A DNA stretch of 18,035 bases from Candidatus Lloydbacteria bacterium RIFCSPLOWO2_02_FULL_54_12 (GCA_001819095.1 MHLS01000006.1:1-18035); one strand, 5' to 3'; shown: positions 6,596-12,367, counted from the first letter of the stretch. Made by a program: numbers and translations. Notes: generated from the letters alone by a model not told the origin.

Positions 6596-6624
6596 ATGGT
6601 AACACTTTTGCGGTTGCGATGAAA
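6596..6624 (-). promoter_or_regulatory. Possible promoter of the methyltransferase gene
   Basis: Minus strand TTTCAT (6624-6619), 17-bp spacer, TACCAT (6601-6596), with a TGT extension before the -10. ATG 6585 is 10 nt from the -10, again predicting an almost leaderless mRNA. The hexamers are weak. Confidence 0.35.
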
Positions 6625-6658
6625 TTTTCCGCATTGTCACGGTGCCCCCCCGTCGGAT

Positions 6659-8053
6659 TCAAAGTCCGTACGTCGTCGGTGCGAGGAGGACGAAGTTAAG
6701 GACAATCAACACTCCGACGAGTGAGAGGAATGCATTCGCGAATGCACGGTCGTTGGTGAGCAGGATAATGCACTCGCGGATACGCAAAAGTACGCGGGGC
6801 GCGAGGAGAAAGAGAAAGAGGATCGCGGCGAAATAATGATAAAGATACATCGAACGTTCGATCATGAAGAAGGGAAGATAGTTCATTGCGTAGCCGATGA
6901 GGAGGAGTCCTTCAGTGCGGTCGACTCCCCAGATGCCTTCGCGGAGGTAGCGCGCCGCGATCCACGCGATATTGAATATGAGGACAAAGAGCGAAAGCGG
7001 CCACAGCAGGGTGTTTCCCGCCAAAACGATCTTCCCGTTCTCGCCGTCGTCCCAAAATTGCATCCGGAGTTTTGCGGTCGGCCATAGTATCGGGTCGCCG
7101 ACCTGCCGGGTCTCCTCGACGATCTCCGGGTCGCGACTCGCCCTCAACATGGCCCGGTGGTACTCCGCGAGGAAGGACAAAAATATGTCGGGGTCTTTCA
7201 TCAGGGAGGCGGCCGACAGCTCGATCTCGGTAATCCACGGGACGTTGTATGCCGTGAGCACATTGTCCAGCTTTCCTCCGTGAGGAAAGTATGAAAAAAA
7301 GAGCGCAAAGATCGCAACGTAAACGATAACGGTCGCACAGAGAACGGCCGCGATCTCGCGATACATCCGCGCAAAAAGGTAGACGACGACAACCACACCG
7401 AACATGCCGAGTGCGGTCCACTTTGTCGCGACTGCAAGTCCGAGCGCGCATCCGGAGAGAAGGGCGAGTAGCCAGCGCGTTCTGCCGCTTTGAGTTTTCG
7501 TTGTCTCTAGCGTTGCGAGCAGTCCGAGAAAACCAAAAAAAAGGAGGATCATGTCGGGGAGAATGGTCCGCGAATAAGTGACGAAAGCGTTGTCGAAGAC
7601 GAGAAGGAGCGCGGGGAGCATTGCGGCGAGCGGCGCGTATCCCAAGCGCCGCCCCAGCGCATAGAGGACAAGCGGGAGGAGAATGCCAAAGAGGGTGACG
7701 AAGAGTCGGAGGGAAACGTAGGGGAAGTCTCCGAACGGCGCACCTTTTCCCATGTGGGCGCTTTGCGTGTCGAAGGGTGTGATGTCCGCGACGCGAGCGA
7801 AGAGGAGGCGCGCAAAAGGCGGATGGATATCGAAGAACGGTCGCTCTTCAAGCATGTGCTGTACGAAGCTCACGTAGATCGCTTCGTCGAAGACCGCATT
7901 CGGCGGGTGATGAATATAGGGTATACGGGTAAGGACCGCCAGAAGCAGAATGACGAGAACGATCGTCGCGTCTCTTTTTGCACTTTCTGCTATCCACGCG
8001 CGCACGTGACGCACCACAGCTCTCATCCAAGAAGTTTTTTCCGGAAGGACCAT
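6659..8053 (-). CDS. GT39/PMT-type polyprenyl-phosphate-mannose-protein mannosyltransferase
   Basis: Multi-pass membrane glycosyltransferase that takes a hexose from a polyprenyl-phosphate donor and transfers it to Ser/Thr of exported proteins (PMT family) or another surface acceptor. The 464-residue protein has about ten hydrophobic helices. The first extracytoplasmic loop carries NAVFDEAIY, with the acidic pair D56-E57 expected to be catalytic, then FFDIHPPFARLLFA (DxHPP is a PMT hallmark). RTILPDMILLFFG, LAVATKWTALG and YLYHYFAAI match later PMT blocks. It is shorter than eukaryotic PMTs and lacks their MIR domain. The start at 8053 is 13 nt after the gtrA stop. The sugar and acceptor cannot be read from the sequence; an ArnT-like GT83 role is less likely given the DIHPP block. 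Confidence 0.88.
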   Translation of the reverse strand: MVLPEKTSWMRAVVRHVRAWIAESAKRDATIVLVILLLAVLTRIPYIHHPPNAVFDEAIYVSFVQHMLEERPFFDIHPPFARLLFARVADITPFDTQSAHMGKGAPFGDFPYVSLRLFVTLFGILLPLVLYALGRRLGYAPLAAMLPALLLVFDNAFVTYSRTILPDMILLFFGFLGLLATLETTKTQSGRTRWLLALLSGCALGLAVATKWTALGMFGVVVVVYLFARMYREIAAVLCATVIVYVAIFALFFSYFPHGGKLDNVLTAYNVPWITEIELSAASLMKDPDIFLSFLAEYHRAMLRASRDPEIVEETRQVGDPILWPTAKLRMQFWDDGENGKIVLAGNTLLWPLSLFVLIFNIAWIAARYLREGIWGVDRTEGLLLIGYAMNYLPFFMIERSMYLYHYFAAILFLFLLAPRVLLRIRECIILLTNDRAFANAFLSLVGVLIVLNFVLLAPTTYGL

Positions 8054-8066
8054 TGTCGGTGTCCTG

Positions 8067-8489
8067 CTAGGAACGTTCGCGAAAGAGGAAGAATTTGAAG
8101 AAAAGAAACGTCACGCAGGAAAAAACGAGTATCGTTACGGCGATGACAAAAAGATAATATTCGAGACCGACCATGGGGGTTACCGTGCGGACGATGTATG
8201 CTTGAAGTGCGGTAAGCAAGAGACTGTAAATGACAAACCAAATAAATCGTTGCCAGTGCCCTTCTGTTGTCCCAAAAGTCACTTTTGTATGCAGGGTGAA
8301 ATTATAGACAAGATTGATCACAAGAGCGACCACGTATGCTTTGAAGTACCCGGAGAGTCCGAAGAAGTATGTGGTGAGTAGCCACGTTACGAAGAGGTTG
8401 ATGGCCACCCCCGATGTGCCGGTCGCGAAAAAGTGGAGATACTTGTGCTCGAAGAGGATCGAACGTGTAAGTGTGATGAGTTTTTGCAT
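8067..8489 (-). CDS. gtrA: GtrA-family membrane protein (putative lipid-linked sugar flippase)
   Basis: Small four-helix membrane protein of the GtrA/DPMS family, thought to move polyprenyl-phosphate sugars across the membrane or to anchor the synthase. The 140-residue product has helices at about HFFATGTSGVAINLFVTWLL, YFKAYVVALVINLVYNF, WFVIYSLLLTALQAYIV and LFVIAVTILVFSCVTFLFF. The family pattern NFxxxxxxTF appears as NFTLHTKVTF. ATG 8489 is preferred: the predicted transcript start from the -10 at 8524-8519 is near 8512, which would exclude the GTG at 8516. It is the first gene of gtrA-PMT-methyltransferase and divergent from the polyprenyl-phosphate sugar synthase it probably serves. Confidence 0.85.
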   Translation of the reverse strand: MQKLITLTRSILFEHKYLHFFATGTSGVAINLFVTWLLTTYFFGLSGYFKAYVVALVINLVYNFTLHTKVTFGTTEGHWQRFIWFVIYSLLLTALQAYIVRTVTPMVGLEYYLFVIAVTILVFSCVTFLFFKFFLFRERS

Positions 8490-8517
8490 TTTTTTAACGG
8501 CCGCAGAGGTGTGCACA

Positions 8518-8526
8518 TGTTATACT
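8518..8526. promoter_or_regulatory. Overlapping divergent -10 elements between gtrA and the GT2 gene
   Basis: The plus strand reads TGTTATACT, an extended -10 with TATACT at 8521-8526. The minus strand of the same bases gives TATAAC at 8524-8519. One near-palindromic -10 could therefore fire in both directions, with starts near 8533 (plus) and 8512 (minus). No good -35 was found on the plus side. Confidence 0.45.
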
Positions 8527-8596
8527 GCGTTTCGTGAGCGGTGCGGCGGACTTCATGATAACAAAAACCCGCATCCGCGCCATCCTCATTGCAGGA

Positions 8597-8719
8597 ATCC
8601 CGTTAGAGGTCGCGGACCCGAACCAGATTTTATAAAAAATTATGAACTGGGCAATTACTATCAGCAATAGCGAGGTAGCGATACGGACCAGGGGGTTCGC
8701 GTCCTACCTCTAACGGGAT
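8597..8719 (+). promoter_or_regulatory. Start-codon-overlapping inverted-repeat leader, copy A
   Basis: Left arm ATCCCGTTAGAGGT (8597-8610) and right arm ACCTCTAACGGGAT (8706-8719) are perfectly complementary over 14 bp. The right arm contains the first two bases of the GT2 ATG. An inner stem continues the pairing: GGACCCGAACC with GGTTCGCGTCC, one mismatch. The enclosed loop of about 70 nt has an AT-rich stretch (TATAAAAAATTATG). No SD is present outside the stem. Confidence 0.75.
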
Positions 8720-9458
8720 GAAATTCACGCTTGTTATTCCCGCGTTTAACGAGGCGCCGGTGGTCGTCCCCACGCTTACCGTATTGCGCGATGCGCTCAC
8801 TCGCGAACGGGACCTTGAGTGGGCAATCATCGTCGCCGACAATGCTTCGACGGACGGTACGGGAGACGCCGTAGCGCGTATCGGCGACGCGCGTATCCGC
8901 GTACTTCTCATACCGGCGAAGGGAAAAGGGAATGCCGTGCGGTCCGCATTTCTTAAGGCGGACGGCGATGTCGTCGGATTCACCGACGCCGACCTCCCCG
9001 TTTTACCGGAAGAGATCGTCGCTGCGGCGAAGATCGTTGCGGAAGGTGCCGCGGATGTGGTGGCGGGATCTCGTTTGTTGCCAGAGAGCGTCATGCCAGA
9101 CCGAGAATGGTGGCGAACGGTGAGCTCGCGGGTGTTCAATCGCTTTGCGCGTCTTGTCGTTGGTGTCTCGGTCGGCGACACACAATGTCCGCTCAAGGTG
9201 ATGAACACGAAAGGCCGAGACATCCTCCTTGCAACCCTCGAGTCGACGTGGTTCTTCGACCTCGAGTTCTTTGCTCTCGCCGAACGCCTCCTACTTCGCG
9301 TGAGGGAGGTTCCCGTCACGTGGAACGAGCACCGTTATCCCGCGCGCAAGAGCAAGCTCGCGCCTGCCGATACACTTCGTGCGGTCGTTGCCATGTTTCG
9401 CATCAGGAGGCGCCTGTCCGCGCAAGTGTCGCGTCTGAAGCAAAAAATGCTAACATAG
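8718..9458 (+). CDS. GT2 polyprenyl-phosphate hexose synthase (DPM1/ALG5-like)
   Basis: GT-A fold family 2 glycosyltransferase that loads a nucleotide-activated hexose onto polyprenyl phosphate at the cytoplasmic membrane face. The 246-residue protein has VIPAFNE (6-12), the nucleotide-binding DNASTDGT (41-48), KGKGNAVRSAF (68-78) and the metal-binding DAD (90-92) in GFTDADLP. The acceptor-site block DTQCPLKVM (154-162) corresponds to the DTQCGFK of dolichyl-phosphate glucose/mannose synthases. No transmembrane helix follows, so membrane attachment would depend on a partner such as the divergent GtrA. It most likely makes the donor for the PMT-type enzyme. The ATG lies inside the right arm of leader copy A and has no SD. 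Mannose versus glucose cannot be decided. Confidence 0.88.
   Translation: MKFTLVIPAFNEAPVVVPTLTVLRDALTRERDLEWAIIVADNASTDGTGDAVARIGDARIRVLLIPAKGKGNAVRSAFLKADGDVVGFTDADLPVLPEEIVAAAKIVAEGAADVVAGSRLLPESVMPDREWWRTVSSRVFNRFARLVVGVSVGDTQCPLKVMNTKGRDILLATLESTWFFDLEFFALAERLLLRVREVPVTWNEHRYPARKSKLAPADTLRAVVAMFRIRRRLSAQVSRLKQKMLT
9448..9456 (+). promoter_or_regulatory. Possible extended -10 for pth, inside the GT2 3' end
   Basis: TGCTAACAT (TGn plus TAACAT, 9451-9456) lies 11 nt before the left arm of leader copy B, the same geometry as the TGCTATACT in front of copy C. No -35 is evident. Supported mainly by that parallel. Confidence 0.35.
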
Positions 9459-9467
9459 CAAATATGA

Positions 9468-9593
9468 ATCCCGTTAGAGATAGGAGATGCACCGTGCATC
9501 TCCGACACCAACCCTGCCTTATGTACATATTCATTCCCAACATAAAAAATTTACGACGTGTTTCTTATTAAACTAAATAATCTCTAACGGGAT
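9468..9593 (+). promoter_or_regulatory. Start-codon-overlapping inverted-repeat leader, copy B
   Basis: ATCCCGTTAGAGAT (9468-9481) and ATCTCTAACGGGAT (9580-9593) are perfectly complementary; the right arm ends in the pth ATG. The interior begins with a strong hairpin, GGAGATGCAC / GTGCATCTCC (9483-9503). It continues AT-rich, sharing ATAAAAAATT with copy A. Relative to copy A the arms differ at one position, changed on both sides. No free SD precedes pth. Confidence 0.75.
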
Positions 9594-10182
9594 GAAATGG
9601 ATCATCGTCGGACTGGGGAATCCGGGCGGAGAATACGGGACAACGCGGCACAATACGGGCCGCATCGTGCTTGAGCATTTCCGAACGGCGCACGATCTTT
9701 CCGAATGGGAGGAGAAAAAGCCGTGGAAGGCGCTCTCAAGCGGCGGAAAGGCCGGCAAAGCGGAAGTACTCCTACTTGAACCGGAGACGATGATGAATAA
9801 TTCGGGGAAGTCGCTCGTCACCTTGGTGAAGTCGAAAAAACAGGCCGAACAACTTGTCGTCATCTACGACGATCTCGATCTCCCGCTCGGTAAATGGAAG
9901 TTCTCGTTCGATCGTGGGTCCGGCGGTCACAAGGGCATTGAATCGATCGCGCGAACGATCAAAACGAAGGCGTTCGTCCGCGTGCGCGTCGGCGTCTCGC
10001 CGGTCTCCCTTTTCGGCAAAATGAAGAAGCCGCATGGTGAGGACGCGGTCGTGAAACATATTTTGGGAAAATTCAGCGACAGCGAAATGAAAGGACTGGA
10101 TAAGGTCGGCAAAGAGGTTGTCGAAGGACTCAATGTGTTGATCAAAGACGGTCTCGACGCCGCGATGGGTCAATTTAATTGA
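9592..10182 (+). CDS. pth: Peptidyl-tRNA hydrolase
   Basis: Releases peptides from peptidyl-tRNA dropped by ribosomes, recycling tRNA. The 196-residue protein begins IIVGLGNPGGEYGTTRHNTG, with the substrate-contacting N10 and catalytic H20 at the positions known for E. coli Pth. EPETMMNNSG (63-72) and YDDLDLPLG (92-100, catalytic Asp) follow. In GGHKGIESI residue 114 is Lys, where E. coli and many bacteria have a tRNA-contacting Asn. The start codon lies in the right arm of leader copy B, with no SD. An AAGGT-type palindrome follows the stop by 14 nt. Confidence 0.95.
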   Translation: MKWIIVGLGNPGGEYGTTRHNTGRIVLEHFRTAHDLSEWEEKKPWKALSSGGKAGKAEVLLLEPETMMNNSGKSLVTLVKSKKQAEQLVVIYDDLDLPLGKWKFSFDRGSGGHKGIESIARTIKTKAFVRVRVGVSPVSLFGKMKKPHGEDAVVKHILGKFSDSEMKGLDKVGKEVVEGLNVLIKDGLDAAMGQFN

Positions 10183-10195
10183 GCACAAGGCCGCC

Positions 10196-10248
10196 GAGTA
10201 CAAGGTCGAACCTTAGGAATTAATTCTTCAAGGTTCGACCTTGTACTC
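10196..10248. repeat. 19-bp palindrome, AAGGT/ACCTT family
   Basis: GAGTACAAGGTCGAACCTT (10196-10214) and its exact reverse complement (10230-10248) flank a 15-nt loop that itself contains the palindrome GAATTAATTC. It lies 14 nt after pth. There is no T-tract. The inner 16 nt of each arm recur at 12292-12337 with different but still complementary outer bases. Confidence 0.8.
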
Positions 10249-10295
10249 ACTATTCTGTACAGACGAAGTTTGTCTTTGTGCCACGAAACAGTAGA

Positions 10296-10342
10296 AGAAA
10301 AAAACATCCGCCCGCCTGCGCAGGCAGGCCTTAGGCGGATGT
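10296..10342 (-). terminator. Terminator of the four-Cys protein gene
   Basis: Minus strand ACATCCGCC (10342-10334) pairs with GGCGGATGT (10312-10304). An internal palindromic GCCTGCGCAGGC segment lies in the loop, and seven Ts plus CTTCT follow. The stem abuts the stop codon. Confidence 0.75.
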
Positions 10343-10600
10343 TGTTCGTTTGAGATAGCGCTTAAGGAACGGATAGCGGGTATACGCATCGGAAAGAAGC
10401 AGTTGCATTCTGGCGGCGAGCGCTTGTCGTTCGCGGCGCATTGCCCGCTCGGGTATGTCTTTGTATGCGCGGTTGCAGTAGTTGCATTCGGCGTGGCGCG
10501 TGAACGTGCGCTTCCTTTTGTCCGGATCATTGCCGTGGATCACCCAGAATATCTTGAGGGTGACCGAAGAGCAGATGCAGTCTCGTGTAGGTCCCGTCAC
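10331..10600 (-). CDS. Small basic four-cysteine protein, possible zinc ribbon
   Basis: Function not recognised; 89 residues. The start is GTG 10600 with a perfect AGGAGG 5 nt upstream, so the start is well supported. The sequence holds C8-x-C10 and C39-x2-C42 (CNYC), a spacing that could bind one zinc. Between them lies a basic stretch (DPDKRKRTFTRH), and a helical Arg-rich C-terminal half follows (AMRRERQALAARMQLLLSDAY). A nucleic-acid or ribosome-associated role is only a guess. It has its own terminator overlapping the stop and a possible extended -10 (TGCTAGCAT, 10639-10631), so it appears monocistronic. Confidence 0.72.
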   Translation of the reverse strand: MTGPTRDCICSSVTLKIFWVIHGNDPDKRKRTFTRHAECNYCNRAYKDIPERAMRRERQALAARMQLLLSDAYTRYPFLKRYLKRTTSA

Positions 10601-10630
10601 GACGGCCTCCTGCCGATCTTTCTGTTTTCC

Positions 10631-10639
10631 ATGCTAGCA
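10631..10639 (-). promoter_or_regulatory. Possible extended -10 for the four-Cys gene
   Basis: Minus strand TGCTAGCAT, with TAGCAT at 10636-10631. It predicts a start near 10624 and a 24-nt leader containing the AGGAGG. No convincing -35. Confidence 0.4.
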
Positions 10640-10649
10640 CTCGCGGAGA

Positions 10650-10680
10650 GAAAAGAAAAATCGTCCGCCTGAGGCGGACG
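10650..10680 (-). terminator. Terminator of the 52-residue membrane protein pair
   Basis: CGTCCGCC (10662-10669), TGA loop and GGCGGACG (10673-10680) form a perfect 8-bp hairpin 12 nt after the stop. On the minus strand it is followed by ATTTTTCTTTTC. Confidence 0.8.
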
Positions 10681-10692
10681 AGGTCACTTGAT

Positions 10693-10851
10693 CTACCAAA
10701 GGAAGGTGCTTCCCGCACTGATCGAGACCAGCAATGCGCCGGTGATCATAGGTGCGAAGCCCCATCCGTTTGAGAAAAACCCAACCATCGCGGCACCGAT
10801 CAGGCAGAGAAGAACACCGAACGCCAAGAGCCACTGATACTCCTTTTTCAT
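10693..10851 (-). CDS. 52-residue two-helix membrane protein, paralogue 2
   Basis: Starts at ATG 10851 (MKKEYQWLLAFGVLLCLIG). The open frame extends upstream to 11004, but that part overlaps the preceding gene in another frame and is not used. Two hydrophobic segments (about 7-25 and 32-50) are joined by a short FFSNGWGF turn. It aligns with the upstream 52-residue protein: (E/Q)WLLA near the start, IG in helix 1, FF before the turn, and (I)(S/T)GA in helix 2. There is no SD; the 8-nt gap after the upstream stop suggests translational coupling. Function unknown. Confidence 0.65.
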   Translation of the reverse strand: MKKEYQWLLAFGVLLCLIGAAMVGFFSNGWGFAPMITGALLVSISAGSTFLW

Positions 10852-10859
10852 TGTGGCGT

Positions 10860-11018
10860 TCAACCCGAACGGTCGGCGCAGGCTGCCGAAGCGAGGTACG
10901 ACACCACGGCGCCCGAGATGAGCCACCAGCCGAAACTGTCGAAGAATAAAACCGTGATGATGCCGATAATGAGCAGTATCGTTCCGAGCGATGCCAAGAG
11001 CCACTCAAGCGAATTCAT
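10860..11018 (-). CDS. 52-residue two-helix membrane protein, paralogue 1
   Basis: Minus strand ATG 11018 with SD GGAGG 6 nt upstream, TGA at 10862-10860. The protein begins MNSLEWLLASLGTILLIIG, continues through VLFFDSFGWWLISGAVVSYLA and ends ADRSG. It has two hydrophobic helices of about 18 residues around a DSFGWW turn. Same length and pattern as the gene directly downstream, so the two are a tandem duplication. The promoter TTGCCG-N16-TAAAGT lies 30 nt upstream. No known family recognised; the type is common among small bacterial inner-membrane proteins. Confidence 0.7.
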   Translation of the reverse strand: MNSLEWLLASLGTILLIIGIITVLFFDSFGWWLISGAVVSYLASAACADRSG

Positions 11019-11048
11019 GCTATTCCTCCGTAGTGATTCCCAGAACGA

Positions 11049-11076
11049 ACTTTACCAGAAAAGCGTTTTTCGGCAA
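11049..11076 (-). promoter_or_regulatory. Promoter of the tandem membrane protein genes
   Basis: Minus strand TTGCCG (11076-11071), 16-bp spacer, TAAAGT (11054-11049) with a TGG extension. The leader of about 24 nt carries the SD. It abuts the divergent clpP promoter with one base between the -35 elements. Confidence 0.5.
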
Positions 11077-11077
11077 C

Positions 11078-11106
11078 TTGCGTGTTTTCTCCGCATGCGA
11101 TAGACA
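11078..11106 (+). promoter_or_regulatory. Promoter of the clpP-type gene
   Basis: TTGCGT (11078-11083), 17-bp spacer, TAGACA (11101-11106). The predicted leader is about 37 nt. Hexamers are moderate (4 of 6 each). Confidence 0.4.
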
Positions 11107-11149
11107 GGAGAAAGAGGCACTTCCACTTCCTTACTTGGCAGGGGGCATC

Positions 11150-11794
11150 ATGACGAAACCGAAACAGGGCGAGATGAAACGGTCGGTCGGGCTTGACTTG
11201 GCCGACGAATGCGAAGACCGTCTGCGGAGCAGGGGAATATTCATCCTCGACGGCGACGAAGTGAACACGCTGGAGTCCGGACTCTTTTACCGCGAACTCC
11301 TTTTCCTCGTCTCGAATGGGTGGCCGAAAGGAGAGCCCATCTGGGTCATACTCAACTCCCCTGGCGGACACGCGAGCCAGTGTTTCGCGATTTGCGACAC
11401 CATCCGAAGTTTCATCCGAGAGGGCTACACGATCAACATCTTCTGTCTGGGCCATGTTGCCTCGGCGGCGACGATCATTCTCCAGACGGCGACGCGGAGA
11501 TATTCGGCGCCGAACACGCGCTTCCTCGTGCATCAGGTGCGGCAACAGCACGTGTTCCTCGAAGAAGAGGTGAGCCAAGGAGAAGAGCGCGTCGCCGAAA
11601 TGGTGCGCATCAACGCACAGGCCTGCGCGATCATCGCCGACCGCGTCGGCATGGACCTTCAGGACCTCCTCGCGAAAGTGAAAAAGACGGACCTCTGGCT
11701 CAATGCCGAGGAAGCACTCAAGTTCGGGAAGAACGGTCTCATCGACGAGATCTGCCCCGCATTTCCGTTCCTGGATGTGCTCAAGAGGCCGTAA
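11150..11794 (+). CDS. clpP: ClpP-family serine protease subunit
   Basis: Proteolytic chamber subunit of an ATP-dependent Clp protease, or a ClpP-like relative. The 214-residue protein has the oxyanion/strand block ILNSPGGHASQCFAICDTI, nucleophile S105 in GHVASAATIIL, H128 in NTRFLVHQ and D181 in KKTDLWLNAEEAL, so the full triad is present. NGLIDEI near the end is typical of ClpP. The usual GxxASMGAxLL active-site turn is altered to GHVASAATIIL, and the N-terminal 28 residues are polar. An upstream open frame to 10991 is not needed: ATG 11150 has AGGGGG 4 nt before it. The region preceding VSNGWPKGEPIWVILNSPGG differs from the housekeeping ClpP pattern, so a paralogue is possible. It ends in a strong terminator. 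Confidence 0.87.
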   Translation: MTKPKQGEMKRSVGLDLADECEDRLRSRGIFILDGDEVNTLESGLFYRELLFLVSNGWPKGEPIWVILNSPGGHASQCFAICDTIRSFIREGYTINIFCLGHVASAATIILQTATRRYSAPNTRFLVHQVRQQHVFLEEEVSQGEERVAEMVRINAQACAIIADRVGMDLQDLLAKVKKTDLWLNAEEALKFGKNGLIDEICPAFPFLDVLKRP

Positions 11795-11813
11795 GGGTTC
11801 ACAAGAAATAAAG

Positions 11814-11846
11814 ATCCGCCTTGCATGAGGCGGATTTTCTTTTTTT
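11814..11846. terminator. Bidirectional terminator between clpP and the membrane protein
   Basis: ATCCGCC (11814-11820) and GGCGGAT (11829-11835) form a 7-bp stem around an 8-nt loop. TTTTCTTTTTTT follows on the plus strand. On the minus strand the continuation is CTTTATTTCTTG, weaker but usable for the convergent gene ending at 11857. Confidence 0.8.
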
Positions 11847-11856
11847 GATCTCTGCG

Positions 11857-12204
11857 TCAGTCGCGGTCGTTTTCGGACGCGTTTTTGTCGTCCGATCCGA
11901 GCGGCAGGTCCGACTTCTGCACGAGCCACATGAGTGCGACGCCGATGAGGCCGATCACTCCGATCACCGCGCCCATGAATCCGGCATAAGACCAGAATAT
12001 TGTTGCGAGCGGGGTCATTTCCGCGATGCCGCTTTCGGTCGCGAAGAGTACAAGAGTAGAAAGGAGGAGCGACCACACGATGCAGTACACGCATGCGCGC
12101 ATGAGTCGGGTACGCGACGGCTTGCCCGCGGTCTCGGGATAGATGACCCCGTAACCGATCAATACGAGGACGACGAAGATGCCGCCCAAGACGATGTTTG
12201 CCAC
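11857..12204 (-). CDS. Three-helix membrane protein of unknown function
   Basis: Not recognised. The frame opens at GTG 12228, but GTG 12204 is preferred because AGGA lies 6-7 nt upstream and a -10-like TATCAT (12238-12233) puts transcription start near 12226. The 115-residue product has hydrophobic segments at about 3-21 (IVLGGIFVVLVLIGYGVI), 38-57 (CVYCIVWSLLLSTLVLF) and 74-99 (TIFWSYAGFMGAVIGVIGLIGVALMWL). A Cys-rich CVYC sits at the start of helix 2, and the soluble tail is acidic and Asn/Asp-rich (GSDDKNASENDRD). It stands alone between rpsA and clpP. Confidence 0.7.
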   Translation of the reverse strand: MANIVLGGIFVVLVLIGYGVIYPETAGKPSRTRLMRACVYCIVWSLLLSTLVLFATESGIAEMTPLATIFWSYAGFMGAVIGVIGLIGVALMWLVQKSDLPLGSDDKNASENDRD

Positions 12205-12288
12205 AGAAGTTCCTAAAGGAGTTTCCACTCGTATGATAACGAAAGAAACGACGTTCGTCGACCACGTCGGAAATACCAGACGGTGCCC

Positions 12289-12340
12289 ATATACAAGGTC
12301 GAACCTTGAGTATCAGTTCTTAAGGTTCGACCTTGTATAT
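12289..12340. repeat. 19-bp palindrome, AAGGT/ACCTT family, second copy
   Basis: ATATACAAGGTCGAACCTT (12289-12307) and its exact reverse complement (12322-12340) flank a 14-nt loop. The 16 inner nt of each arm are identical to those at 10.2 kb. The outer three pairs are ATA/TAT instead of GAG/CTC. It lies 28 nt after the rpsA stop. No T-tract on either side. Confidence 0.8.
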
Positions 12341-12367
12341 TACGGATGGTTGTCGTTTGATTGTGCG

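Noticed and set aside
11015..12265. 416-residue open frame on the minus strand
   Set aside because: It overlaps clpP, a terminator and the membrane protein gene in other frames; no motif, and it would ignore the clear clpP triad on the plus strand.
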